Shown one piece after another: positions 24,327 to 34,219 of a stretch of 64,000 bases of DNA. A program made the translations under genes and the position numbers. The stretch is from positions 1 through 64,000 of the forward strand of contig JACAET010000024.1 of the NCBI GenBank assembly GCA_013388685.1. The letters are read 5' to 3'. How positions within the stretch are numbered: position 1 is the first letter of the stretch; each line of letters opens with the position of its first letter. The stretch is from Chloroflexota bacterium. Lineage in GTDB: Bacteria > Chloroflexota > Anaerolineae > Anaerolineales > Villigracilaceae. The notes under the pieces are model-generated. The model searched no databases. It was not told where the DNA came from and saw only the letters and a program-made list of their open reading frames with translations.

Positions 24327-24425
24327 CGGACAGGCGACCGGCGGCACCCAGAGACACTCCCTTACCGTTGCTGTCTTTCGACCCTGGCGGGGTTCGGCAG
24401 GCTTTGCCGCGCCGGGCCTGCCCGG
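24327..24425 (-). ncRNA. ffs: Signal recognition particle RNA (4.5S-type, small bacterial SRP RNA)
   Basis: On the minus strand the conserved SRP apical domain is seen as GAACCCCGCCAGGGTCG, AAAGACAGCAACGG and TAAGGGAGTG...CTCTGGGTGCC. This matches the known pattern of an asymmetric loop with AGCAA opposite CCAGG. The two ends pair over about 20 bases (CCGGGCAGGC with GCCTGTCCGG). The apical tetraloop reads GAAA rather than the more common GGAA. Length about 99 nt. It sits directly upstream of the minus-strand pair at 23050-24281. A near-consensus promoter lies at the right distance. The SRP RNA binds Ffh and guides membrane-protein translation. Confidence 0.88.
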
Positions 24426-24434
24426 ACGCTGGCA

Positions 24435-24463
24435 AGCATACTCGAAGTGAGAGGCAATGTCAA
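24435..24463 (-). promoter_or_regulatory. Promoter of the SRP RNA gene
   Basis: TTGACA (24463-24458), 17 bases, TATGCT (24440-24435) on the minus strand; the predicted start is within a few bases of the RNA 5' end. Confidence 0.85.
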
Positions 24464-24536
24464 TTCAACGCGTTTGTATGAAAAATTTGTTTGGATGTGT
24501 TGTAAGTGATCTTTGCAAAAATGTCGTTTTGAAACG

Positions 24537-24565
24537 TTGACATGCAGTTTTCATAAGCATAAAAT
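24537..24565 (+). promoter_or_regulatory. Promoter of the giant surface-protein gene
   Basis: TTGACA (24537-24542), 17 bases, TAAAAT (24560-24565). Start expected near 24572. Confidence 0.75.
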
Positions 24566-24571
24566 GAATGA

Positions 24572-24779
24572 AGTTCGTACCTTCGGGTGATTATTGAGAA
24601 TTGGATGTGATGAGCCGGTATATTGGCTTGAGCGCTTGTCCTCACCATGATCAAAGCGGGTAAACGGTTAGGACACCGGTGAACGAGCGGGGTGCTCCCT
24701 ATGGCCTGGTTACTCAATCTTTATCCGCTGAAATCCATATTTTGCATGCGGGTTTTCATCGTTTGCACCGGGAGTGATG
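24572..24779 (+). other. Long 5' leader of the surface-protein gene
   Basis: About 208 bases between the predicted start and ATG 24780. It contains nested complementarity: CCGGT (near 24630) with ACCGG, enclosing TGTCCT/AGGACA, then GAGC-GGGGT-GCTC. No known riboswitch class was recognised. GGGAG lies five bases before the ATG. Confidence 0.4.
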
Positions 24780-27700
24780 ATGTGGAATATACTCCAAAAC
24801 AATAGATTGTCGGGCAGTTTGTCGCGTGGGTTTGCCTTCCTTCTTTTGCTTGGGATGTTGATGGCGCCATGGGCTGTGTTCAACGTCCGAGCGGCAGGCA
24901 CCGACCTGACCTTGACCAAAACCATCGAGGGAGGGATTACCACCGCTCAAGTCGGTGACGTGATCCGCTACCGCATTCATTTTGCGTGCAGTAATTTGAC
25001 CACGCCCTGCGGTCCGATGGAAATCACCGATGTGCTTCAGCCCGGATTGATCTATCAGCCGCCCCCGGCTTCCTCGGTTCCGGCGGGCTTCACCATCTCG
25101 TACAATGCCGGAACGCGCACCGTCACGATTACAAAAGACGACAACAACCTGCTCGACGGGTCGCAGTATGATGCCGTCATTGCGGTTCAGGTGGATTATG
25201 ATTTGCGTCCCCTGCCTGCCGTCATCAATAATACGGTCACCGGGCGCATCGCTCCTACCGGACCCGGCAACTGGGAGGACACAAATCCAGCCAGCGCGCC
25301 GCCGATTACGATTGGCACGGCCAATCCCTACTGGGAACTGACAAAATCCTTATCCAGCCCGACCATCAACCCAACCGTCAACACCGATGTCACCTATCAA
25401 ATTCAACTTTGTCCGGTCGCGCCGCCTCCCGGTGAGGGCAATGTTCCACTGCGCGACATGGTCTTCACCGATACCCTGCCGGCAGGAGCCACCTTTGTTT
25501 CTGCGAGTAACGGCGGAACGGAATCGGGCGGTGTTGTCACGTGGCCCCTCTTTGCGGGTCCCCTCTACCCGCCTGCGTGTCTGACGCGTTACGTGACCAT
25601 CCGCTATAACAGCCCGCCTTTTAGCGTGGGGGATACGGTGACCAATACCGCCAGTGCCAATGGCGTATATACCGATTCGAGCGGCGCGACAATCGGTCCT
25701 GTGGGACTCGCCACAGACCCCATCCTGCATCCCATCGACCCCATCTTCGAAACGCCGAATTACAGCAAAAACGATGCGGGCGACCCGATTGGGTTTACCG
25801 GCACCGGGCGTTTCACACTCAACCTCAACACCACCGGAACGAACTTCCCCTCCAACAACCTGATACTGGTGGACAACCTGCCCCCTGAACTGCAGGTAAC
25901 CAGCGTCACCAGCGGGCAATGGTCTGCGGCGTTCGAGCATGTGCAGGCGTATGTGGAATATTCGACCAATTATGGCGCAAGTTATACTGCCTTCCCGGGT
26001 CAGCCGGTCAGTTACAACACAAACGCCGTATACACCGCGCCTGTTGCCAATATTACCAATGTACGCTGGCGCTTCGAATATGACCCCGACGGCACAGCGC
26101 CTTTCAATTTCACGCAAGCGGGTTTGCCTTATACCTGGTCGTTTACATCCAACCCTGAACTCCGCGTCACGCCGCGCGCCGCGCCCACTGTGGCTGACCC
26201 GCCCTCCAATGCGCCCATGCCGGCGGCGGTGCCCGGCAGCACCTACAACAATTGTCTGCAAGTCACCCGCACGAACAGCTCGGGTAACCCGGTCACCGAT
26301 CCATGTGATATTGAGTCGATGACCGTGCAGGGATCGCTGGTCAGCCTGCGGGTTTCCAAGAACGAAACCCCTGGCGGCGCCTGGGACGATCTCGAAGACC
26401 CGAACATTACCACATTCACCCCCGATGGCACCATCCTGCCGGGCGATACCCTGCGTTACACCATCACCGTCGAAATTACCGAACGGTCCTCGGCGCCGCT
26501 GACCAACCCCACCATTCAGGATACGCTTCCGCCCGCCACGGATTTTGTCTTCGTGCGCAACGGAACCGCTCGCCTCGATGGCGTTGACCTGCCGCCGGCT
26601 CAACAGCCCGCCTTTTCGCGCACGGGTCAGGTATTGACTTGGGAATGGAACAATCCCAGCCCGGCGCTCACCATCACACCGTTGTCCCTCGGAAGCCGCT
26701 TCCTGACCGTGGAATTCTTTGCCTACATTCCGCGCGGACAGGCTCCCAACACCTATACCAACGACCTGTATGTAGTGACCGATTCGGTGGACGCGTTCTG
26801 TGAAACCGGCACACAGGAAAATGATGCCAACAACGGCGATGTGGATGGCGACGGCGACCCCACCGACCCCGCCTGCCGCGCCCCCGATACCTATATCGTT
26901 GAACGCTCGGCGGCTTTGCGCGGCGAAAAATGGATTCGCAGCACCGATCCCGCCAACAGCCAGATCGTTCTTGCCACAACCTTCCTGCCTGACGTTTCCT
27001 GTCCAAACGGTGGCACGGTTGGTCTGCCTGGCGGCGGAAGCAATCCGTTTACGCGTTATCCGTGTATCTCACAGGCATTTCCCGAAGATTCGCTCGACCC
27101 CGGTCAATTTGTTCCTCCCTCGTCCAGCACCACCCTGGACGATTTCGAATACAACCTGCGCATCTTCAACGACGGCAACGTGCCGATGCTCAGTTATGTG
27201 CTGTATGACATCCTCCCTTACGTGGGCGATACCGGCTCGGGAGGTGTGCTTTCCTCTGTGCCGCGCAACTCCGAATTTCGCCCGATCCTGCGCGGACCTG
27301 TGGAATTCATCAGCGGACCCGGCCTGACCAGCGCCGATTTCACCATCGAATACAACACCACCGCCAATCCCTGCCGTCCCGAAGTATTCGATCAGCCAAC
27401 AGGCACACCCGTCCCCGCCGGTTGTAACGACACCTGGACGACCACCTGGTCCACCGCGGCGCGTTCCTATCGCATCCGCCTGAATCCGGGCGCGTTGATT
27501 CTCCCCGCCTCCACCTCGTCCGAAGTGCGCTTTGGCGTCCCGATGTACATCCCCGCCGACGCGCCGCCCGCCGGCTTCGACGCGAACGACGCGCTTTCGC
27601 ATGAGATTGCATGGAATTCGTTTGCCCATGTCGGCTCCTATGACTCGGACCCGACGCCGGCTGTCGTTGTTCAGGATCTGCTCGCCTCCGAACCGCGCAA

Positions 27701-30700
27701 GGTGGGCATCACAGTCCCGGAGCGAATGAGCGTTGGAAACCGCGTCTGGCGTGACGCGGACAATAGCGGCACGATCAACCCGCCCGACGATACCAATCCC
27801 GGCATTCCCGGCGTGACCGTCAATCTGTACCGGGATGTGAACAATGACGGCGTTCCCGACGGCGCCGCCATCGCCACCACCCTCACCGACTCCGGCGGCT
27901 ACTACCTGTTCAGCAACATCCCCTATGACTCGGCGGACATCAACAACAACCGCTACATCATCGGCATCCCAGCCGCCAACTTCAATGCCGGCGCACCATT
28001 GGAAAATCTGCGCAGCAGCAGCGGCACACCCGCCAGCGTTCTCTACACCAACCCGCCCCTCAACACCACCGACAGCGCCGATGACGGCATTGACCCTGTC
28101 ACGCCGGGGCAGGAAGTCTTCAGCGCCGCTTTCACCCTGCAACCCGCCACCGAGCCCGTCTCCGAAACCGATTTGTCGAACAACGACCGCGACGGTCTGC
28201 CCGGGCAACGACGCGGCGTCAACGGCGAACGCGATAACAACAGCGACCTGACCATTGACTTCGGCTTCTTCGGCGGAACCGACATCCCATTCAGTATCGG
28301 GAATCACGTCTGGTACGATAATGGGCAGGTCTCGCCGGGCGTCTTCAACTATGCCCAGCGCAACGACGGCATTCGTCAATCCACTGAGCCCCCTGTGGTC
28401 GGCGTGACGGTTCGCTTGTATCGCGATGGCAATGCCAATGGAATTCCCGAGCCAACGGAACTGATTCGTTTCGATATTACGGATGCTAACGGTTTTTACT
28501 TGTTCGACAATCTCGACCCCGGTCCCTACTATGTCGAAGTCGCACCGGGAAATTTCGCCGCCGGTCAACCCCTGGCTGGATGGTACAGCAGTCAGCCGAC
28601 CGGTACCGAAACAGTCGGCGTCAATGGCGGCACAACGACCGCCGATATTGACAACGACGACAACGGCATCAACACGAACTTCCCTGAAGTCAACGGCGTA
28701 TTCAGCGGCGTCGTCATCCTGACCCGTGGAGTTCCCGAGCCGGCAGGTGAAACCTACCTTAGCGGCGAACCCGACCCGGGCGCTCCCGCCAACCAGGGCT
28801 ACAACCCAACCGGCTGGGACGGACCGGGATCCATCGGGCGGTTTGGTGAAACCGACACCACCAGCAACGTCGCCATTGACTTTGGCTTCATTCCTCCCAT
28901 GAGTTTGGGCAATCGCGTCTGGATTGACGAAGGCGCGGGAACCGCTCCGTTCCGTACGGGTTACAACAATGGAGTACAGGACGGAACCGAAGCGGGTGTC
29001 GGGAACGTTCGGGTGGAACTTTGGCGTGACACCAACGGAACCCCCGGCTTGCAGGTCACAGGCGGCACGCCGGATACCTTCCTATACTTCACCACAACCG
29101 ACGCGGCAGGCTATTACTTATTCGACCGTCTGCAGCCGGCAAACGACTACCACCTTCACATTCCCGCTTCGAACTTCGCCGGAGGCGGACCCCTCCAAAA
29201 TTACCTCAGCAGCACCGACGCGAATCAAACCACACCGCCTGCCGACGATTTCGAAGACATGGACGATGACGGTATTGACAGCGCCGCGCCAGCCACCACC
29301 GGCATCACCAGCCCCCGCATCGAACTTGCTTACAACGGCGAGCCGCTCACGCCCGGTGATGAAATTGACATCAACAACAGTGGAACCTACGGTCCACAAA
29401 ATCGCGGCAACTACGGACAGGGCGACAGCGACAGCAACCTGACATTCGATTTCGGTTTTGTCCGCCCACCGCGCAGCCTCGGCAACCGCCTGTGGATTGA
29501 CGCCAACAACAATGGCCAGATTGACGCTGGAGAACCTCCCGTTCCCGCCGGCGTGCGCGTCAGTTTGTATCTGGATGCCAACGCTGACAATCAGCCGGAT
29601 GACTTGGGCACCATCGGCGACCGCACAGACGATTGGCTCGCCTTCGATCTCACCGACGCCAACGGATATTACCTGTTCGACAACCTTCCTCCCGGCATTT
29701 ATATCGTTGGTGTGGACCGCGTCAACTTTGCGGCCGGCGGTTTATTGGAAGGGTACAACAGCAGCACAGGCTATGTGGACAATGCGACCAACAACACCAA
29801 CCAGCTCGATAACGGCGTTGACCGCCTTTACCGCGCCGACCCTGTGGCTTCACCGCATGGCATCCTTTCGACCCGCATCAACCTGACGGTGACGCCCGTC
29901 AACGCGCCGACAACCGATGAAGCCGCCGGAACCGTCAGCGGAGACACCGGCACTGCCGCGGGCTATAACCCCACAGCAGGCGACGGTCCCAATTCGCGCG
30001 GGCGCTTCGGCGAGACCAACAACAACAGCGACCTGACCATAGACTTTGGCTTCTTCATCCCCATGAGCCTCGGCAACCGTGTCTGGCGGGATGACGGTAC
30101 GGGCGGCGGCATCTACAACAACGGCATCATGGATGGCGGCGAACTTCCAATCCCCAATGTCCGGGTCGAACTCTATCGCGACGCAAACCTGGACGGAGAT
30201 CCAGATCCCGGTCTGGTGGCTTTCGATGTCACCGACGCAGACGGCTACTATCTCTTCGACAACCTGGCGGAAGGCTCCTACGTTGTCGTCATCCCGGCGT
30301 CGAACTTTACTGGTGCCGGCGCCCTGGTGGGGTACAACACCAGCACTCCCACTGGCACGGAAAATAGCGGCGTGCCGGGCAATCCCTACACCCCCAACAC
30401 CGACCGCGACGATAACGGACTCAATACCGGTGTGTCTCCAACCGTCGGCGGGGTTCGAAGCGGCACCATCACCTTGACGCATGATACTGAGCCGAGCGGT
30501 GAAACCGAATTAAGCGGGCAAGCCGATCCCGGAGCGCCTGCCAATCTTGCCTTCAATCCAACGGGCTGGGATGGTCCCGCCTCGCGCGGCCGCTGGGAGG
30601 AATCCGACAGCAACAGCAACCTCACAGTTGACTTTGGTTTCATTCCCGTCTTTGCACTGGGGAACCGCGTCTGGTTCGATACCGATAACAATAGCGTCAT

Positions 30701-33700
30701 CACGCCGGGCGAACTGGGCGTCAATGGCGTCAGGGTTCAACTCTTTGCGTCGGATGGCGTAACCGAAATCAACGTTGGACCGGACGGCATCCTGAACACA
30801 GCCGATGATGCGCCCGGCGGCATGCTGACCGCAGGCGGCGGATATTACCTGTTCGATAATCTGCTGGCGGGCGATTACCTGGTTGTCCTGCCTGCCAGCA
30901 ACTTTAGCGGCGCGGGCGTCCTTGCGGGGTACTGGTCGTCAGGCACCGTCCGTACAGCCGACGGCGCTGTGATCGAGCCTGTTGCCGTCGCCGCCAACAG
31001 CGATATCGATTCGGATGACAACGGCACGCTTCAGACCAGCGGCGTTTTCAGCGGTTCGGTCATTTCCTCCGTTGTGACGCTTGGACCTGCAACCAACGCG
31101 GAACCCGCCGGCGAGTCGGATTTGGATGGCGGGAATCAGGGGCAGCCCGATACCCAAGCCAACATGACGGTTGACTTTGGCTTTTACACCATCACCTTGG
31201 GAGATATAGTCTGGAACGATCTCGACAACAGTGGTTTGCTCGACGGCGCCGAAACAGGCTTCAACGGTGTGACGGTAGAACTCCGCTCGGGAGATAACAG
31301 CGCCTCGCTGGGCGTCACCACAACTAGCGGCGGCGGTTTATACGCCTTCAGCGGCTTGCCCGCCGGCGATTACATCGTGCGCCTGCCGGTCTCCAATTTC
31401 AACCCCGGCGGTATTTTGCGTGATTACCGCTCCAGCACCGGTCCGCTTCCGCTCAGCGCCTACGAACCCGCGCCGGATGCCGATGTAGATGCGACCAATT
31501 CCGATGATAACGGCTCTGAAATGAACGGCTTGCTGGGTCTGGGCGGTTATATCGAGACCCTGCCCGTTACCTTAACTCCTGCCTTCGAAGAATCCGCCAG
31601 CAATGCCACCGGCACCACCAGCGAATCTCGTGTGGATTTCGGCGTACATCGCAACCCCCAAATCGACTTGACCGTTACCAAGACGGACAACCAGAATTTT
31701 TATATCGCAGGCGGCACATTGACCTATGTCGTCACCATCACGAATAACGGTCCTGCCGATGCCAACGGGATGACGGTCAGTGATGCGCGCCCCGCCCAAA
31801 TCGCCTCCTGGACGTGGGCTTGTGCCGCCGGGACACCCGCCGCCTACAATTGCACCGGCGACGCCGGCAACCCTGCCACTTTCACCGACTTGCTTGATTT
31901 GCCTCAACTTGCGTCTGTGACCTACATTGTCACCGCGCAGGTCTCTCCAACGGCGACGGGCGATTTGGTCAACTCGGTTGCGGTTACGCCGCCCGCTGGC
32001 ATGACCGATATGACCCCGTCGGATAACACAGACGAGGATACTAATGGGTTGGCTTCCTTGATCGTTACGAAGGACGACGGCATTGAAATCGTCGCGCCGG
32101 ATTTCACCGTGACATACACCATTACCGTGACCAATACCGGTACGGCGGACTTGAGCGGGATTGTACTGACAGATACCGTTCCTGCCGGCATGTCCTTCTT
32201 GGCGGCGAGCGGCGGCGGAATTTTCTCCGGCGGGCAGATCACCTGGTCTCCCTTTGGGCTGGCATCCGGGGCGTCTACATCGTTTACCGTCCAACTCCGC
32301 GTGGCGGATGTTGCCAGTTTGGGAAGCATCACTTCGTTTGCCAACACTGTCCATGTTCAGGATGACGGTACAAATACGGGCGGAACGCCGGTTGAGTCCG
32401 AAGATACCGATACCGATACGCTTGCCAATACCAACGTGAAAACGTTGACGGGCACCAATCAGACCGATTCCATAACCCCAAATGTGTTGATCGGCGAAAT
32501 TTTGACCTACAGCATACGCATTGACGTTCCCGATGGCACCATCAACAATCTGATCGCTGTGGATGTGCTCGACCACGGTCTTGCCTTCGTAGGGTGTGAC
32601 CCCACCACGCCCATCTCGGCGGGCAGCCTGATTTTGGGGCAGAATCCCTGCACTACCCCCGGCGCGTTGACCGTCCAGGCTGAACCGGTGACGGATACCG
32701 ACCCCGCCAGCGAGGACGCCGGTCGGCGCATCACTTTTGACTTCGGATCGGTGCAAAACAACAGCGGCGCCATGCAATCTCTCGTGGTGAACTATCAAGT
32801 TATTGTCCTCGATATTGACGATAACGTCAACGGCATCACGGGGCTAAACAATCGCGTGGAATGGCAGTGGGAAGGTGGAACGCTTGCAGGCTCAGCGACC
32901 GGAGTGAATATCGTTGAGCCCCAGCTTGACATCGTGAAAACGGTGGATCCTCAGGTTGCCGTTCTCGGCAGTACCGTGACCTTTCGAATTGACATTAGTC
33001 ATACGGCGGCGAGTACGGCGCCGGCTTATGATGTATTACTCACAGATACCCTTCCTGCCGGTCTAACGCTGGTCCCCGGTTCGGTTATCGTGAACGGCTC
33101 TGCGGGTTTGCCTGCCACCACTACCACCATCACGGGGACGCAGCTCAGCGTATTCTGGAGTTCCTTCCCCATCGGAGAAACTGCCACGGTGACGTTTAGC
33201 GCGGTGTTTGTCGGTCCCGCTCCGGTGGTGAACACCGCCAATTTGGAATGGTCCAGTATTCAAATTGACCCCAACCCGCCGCTGACGCCGCAATCTGCCT
33301 ATAACATTTATTCCACTGAACGCCGTTACGATCCGCCCAGTCAGACCGTGAACGACTATCGTGTGACTTCCTCTGTGACATTGTCCGAGCCGAATTTACC
33401 GGCGACTGGTTTTGCTCCCAACGTGGTGACAACGCTGGGAAGCCCTTCTGTGAGCTATGCCCAGCTTGGCAATGTAACCGTCGAGATCCCCTCGTTGGGA
33501 GTCCACATCCCGATCGTGGGCGTGCCGTTGAAAGACAAAGGTTGGGATGTGTCCTGGCTGGGGAATCAGGCCGGCTGGCTGGAAGGAAGTGCATTCCCCT
33601 CCTGGAGCGGCAACAGCGTGCTCACCAGCCATGTTTACGACGCGAACGGCTTGCCCGGTCCGTTCATTCATTTGAACAAACTCAAATATGGCGACAAAAT

Positions 33701-33902
33701 CGTCATCCATGCCTACGGCGCGAAATACATCTACGAGGTGCGCTCCAATACGGTGGTGAGTCCGAACGACTTGTCCGTTTTCAAGCATGAAGAGAAAGCG
33801 TGGCTGACCCTGATCACCTGCAAGGAGTACGATGCAAAGACCACTACCTACAAGCGGCGTGTGGTGATACGGGCTGTGATGATCGGCGTCGAAAGAGAGT
33901 GA
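24780..33902 (+). CDS. Giant secreted surface protein (DUF11 and SdrD-B-like repeats) fused to a C-terminal sortase domain
   Basis: About 3040 residues. A signal peptide (about 1-38, ending NVRAAG) precedes four or so DUF11-like domains (to about residue 980), seven SdrD-B-like domains (about 983-2285; each opens with a form of LGNRVWxDxxNNG and has GYYLFDNL), then four more DUF11-like domains (to about 2870). LPATGF at 2873-2878 is a sortase recognition motif. Instead of a membrane helix and basic tail, it is followed by a class E/F-type sortase domain (about 2890-3040) with His 2951 (VLTSHVY), Cys 3014 (LTLITCKEY) and Arg 3026 (YKRRVVIRA). Asp/Asn loops such as DANNNGQIDAG suggest calcium binding. 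GTG 24774 and ATG 24777 are other in-frame starts; ATG 24780 has the best Shine-Dalgarno spacing. Repeats are diverged at DNA level, so not a recent expansion. Single-gene unit. Confidence 0.93.
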   Translation: MWNILQNNRLSGSLSRGFAFLLLLGMLMAPWAVFNVRAAGTDLTLTKTIEGGITTAQVGDVIRYRIHFACSNLTTPCGPMEITDVLQPGLIYQPPPASSVPAGFTISYNAGTRTVTITKDDNNLLDGSQYDAVIAVQVDYDLRPLPAVINNTVTGRIAPTGPGNWEDTNPASAPPITIGTANPYWELTKSLSSPTINPTVNTDVTYQIQLCPVAPPPGEGNVPLRDMVFTDTLPAGATFVSASNGGTESGGVVTWPLFAGPLYPPACLTRYVTIRYNSPPFSVGDTVTNTASANGVYTDSSGATIGPVGLATDPILHPIDPIFETPNYSKNDAGDPIGFTGTGRFTLNLNTTGTNFPSNNLILVDNLPPELQVTSVTSGQWSAAFEHVQAYVEYSTNYGASYTAFPGQPVSYNTNAVYTAPVANITNVRWRFEYDPDGTAPFNFTQAGLPYTWSFTSNPELRVTPRAAPTVADPPSNAPMPAAVPGSTYNNCLQVTRTNSSGNPVTDPCDIESMTVQGSLVSLRVSKNETPGGAWDDLEDPNITTFTPDGTILPGDTLRYTITVEITERSSAPLTNPTIQDTLPPATDFVFVRNGTARLDGVDLPPAQQPAFSRTGQVLTWEWNNPSPALTITPLSLGSRFLTVEFFAYIPRGQAPNTYTNDLYVVTDSVDAFCETGTQENDANNGDVDGDGDPTDPACRAPDTYIVERSAALRGEKWIRSTDPANSQIVLATTFLPDVSCPNGGTVGLPGGGSNPFTRYPCISQAFPEDSLDPGQFVPPSSSTTLDDFEYNLRIFNDGNVPMLSYVLYDILPYVGDTGSGGVLSSVPRNSEFRPILRGPVEFISGPGLTSADFTIEYNTTANPCRPEVFDQPTGTPVPAGCNDTWTTTWSTAARSYRIRLNPGALILPASTSSEVRFGVPMYIPADAPPAGFDANDALSHEIAWNSFAHVGSYDSDPTPAVVVQDLLASEPRKVGITVPERMSVGNRVWRDADNSGTINPPDDTNPGIPGVTVNLYRDVNNDGVPDGAAIATTLTDSGGYYLFSNIPYDSADINNNRYIIGIPAANFNAGAPLENLRSSSGTPASVLYTNPPLNTTDSADDGIDPVTPGQEVFSAAFTLQPATEPVSETDLSNNDRDGLPGQRRGVNGERDNNSDLTIDFGFFGGTDIPFSIGNHVWYDNGQVSPGVFNYAQRNDGIRQSTEPPVVGVTVRLYRDGNANGIPEPTELIRFDITDANGFYLFDNLDPGPYYVEVAPGNFAAGQPLAGWYSSQPTGTETVGVNGGTTTADIDNDDNGINTNFPEVNGVFSGVVILTRGVPEPAGETYLSGEPDPGAPANQGYNPTGWDGPGSIGRFGETDTTSNVAIDFGFIPPMSLGNRVWIDEGAGTAPFRTGYNNGVQDGTEAGVGNVRVELWRDTNGTPGLQVTGGTPDTFLYFTTTDAAGYYLFDRLQPANDYHLHIPASNFAGGGPLQNYLSSTDANQTTPPADDFEDMDDDGIDSAAPATTGITSPRIELAYNGEPLTPGDEIDINNSGTYGPQNRGNYGQGDSDSNLTFDFGFVRPPRSLGNRLWIDANNNGQIDAGEPPVPAGVRVSLYLDANADNQPDDLGTIGDRTDDWLAFDLTDANGYYLFDNLPPGIYIVGVDRVNFAAGGLLEGYNSSTGYVDNATNNTNQLDNGVDRLYRADPVASPHGILSTRINLTVTPVNAPTTDEAAGTVSGDTGTAAGYNPTAGDGPNSRGRFGETNNNSDLTIDFGFFIPMSLGNRVWRDDGTGGGIYNNGIMDGGELPIPNVRVELYRDANLDGDPDPGLVAFDVTDADGYYLFDNLAEGSYVVVIPASNFTGAGALVGYNTSTPTGTENSGVPGNPYTPNTDRDDNGLNTGVSPTVGGVRSGTITLTHDTEPSGETELSGQADPGAPANLAFNPTGWDGPASRGRWEESDSNSNLTVDFGFIPVFALGNRVWFDTDNNSVITPGELGVNGVRVQLFASDGVTEINVGPDGILNTADDAPGGMLTAGGGYYLFDNLLAGDYLVVLPASNFSGAGVLAGYWSSGTVRTADGAVIEPVAVAANSDIDSDDNGTLQTSGVFSGSVISSVVTLGPATNAEPAGESDLDGGNQGQPDTQANMTVDFGFYTITLGDIVWNDLDNSGLLDGAETGFNGVTVELRSGDNSASLGVTTTSGGGLYAFSGLPAGDYIVRLPVSNFNPGGILRDYRSSTGPLPLSAYEPAPDADVDATNSDDNGSEMNGLLGLGGYIETLPVTLTPAFEESASNATGTTSESRVDFGVHRNPQIDLTVTKTDNQNFYIAGGTLTYVVTITNNGPADANGMTVSDARPAQIASWTWACAAGTPAAYNCTGDAGNPATFTDLLDLPQLASVTYIVTAQVSPTATGDLVNSVAVTPPAGMTDMTPSDNTDEDTNGLASLIVTKDDGIEIVAPDFTVTYTITVTNTGTADLSGIVLTDTVPAGMSFLAASGGGIFSGGQITWSPFGLASGASTSFTVQLRVADVASLGSITSFANTVHVQDDGTNTGGTPVESEDTDTDTLANTNVKTLTGTNQTDSITPNVLIGEILTYSIRIDVPDGTINNLIAVDVLDHGLAFVGCDPTTPISAGSLILGQNPCTTPGALTVQAEPVTDTDPASEDAGRRITFDFGSVQNNSGAMQSLVVNYQVIVLDIDDNVNGITGLNNRVEWQWEGGTLAGSATGVNIVEPQLDIVKTVDPQVAVLGSTVTFRIDISHTAASTAPAYDVLLTDTLPAGLTLVPGSVIVNGSAGLPATTTTITGTQLSVFWSSFPIGETATVTFSAVFVGPAPVVNTANLEWSSIQIDPNPPLTPQSAYNIYSTERRYDPPSQTVNDYRVTSSVTLSEPNLPATGFAPNVVTTLGSPSVSYAQLGNVTVEIPSLGVHIPIVGVPLKDKGWDVSWLGNQAGWLEGSAFPSWSGNSVLTSHVYDANGLPGPFIHLNKLKYGDKIVIHAYGAKYIYEVRSNTVVSPNDLSVFKHEEKAWLTLITCKEYDAKTTTYKRRVVIRAVMIGVERE

Positions 33903-33910
33903 TGAATCAA

Positions 33911-33945
33911 ACACGGCGCTCCATGAGGAGCGCCGTGTCGTTTTA
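33911..33945. terminator. Bidirectional terminator between the surface protein and dodecin
   Basis: ACACGGCGCTCC, loop ATGA, GGAGCGCCGTGT, then CGTTTTAT on the plus strand. The convergent dodecin gene ends at its edge. Confidence 0.85.
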
Positions 33946-34158
33946 TGACGGACCTTCGTACTTGAACGAAACCTTCACCTTGGCGCGGTAGGCTGTGACC
34001 TTGCCGTTGTCCAGCACCATGTCCAGTTCGACCACCTCCGCAATGCGCAAATCGCGCAGGGTTTGGGCGGCGCGCTCCACGGCAACGGCGGCGGCTTTTT
34101 CCCATGAGTCGGTGCTGGTGCCGACCAGTTCGATGATTTTGTAAACGCTGTCTGCCAT
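33943..34158 (-). CDS. Dodecin
   Basis: A 71-residue protein of the dodecin family, which forms 12-subunit shells that bind flavins and protect or buffer them. MADSVYKIIELVGTSTDSWEKAAAVAVERAAQTL and the end VTAYRAKVKVSFKYEG are typical. Length is normal. AAGGAG lies before the ATG. Confidence 0.93.
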   Translation of the reverse strand: MADSVYKIIELVGTSTDSWEKAAAVAVERAAQTLRDLRIAEVVELDMVLDNGKVTAYRAKVKVSFKYEGPS

Positions 34159-34219
34159 TGTTCACTCCTTTTGTGTCACGGCTTTTCATCACTATACAAT
34201 ATTTTCAACGGCAATACAA

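Noticed and set aside
24600..24640. Hammerhead-like TGATGAG in the surface-protein leader
   Set aside because: The conserved GAAA and cleavage-site elements are missing.
24572..24779. Cyclic di-GMP, ZTP, TPP or fluoride riboswitch
   Set aside because: None of the conserved core sequences that I know for these classes could be placed.
27069..28568. 499-codon minus-strand frame
   Set aside because: Antisense of the surface-protein repeats.
27725..31600. CRISPR-like or recent tandem repeat DNA
   Set aside because: The seven SdrD-B-like units are about 550-600 bp each and well diverged at DNA level; they are protein domains.
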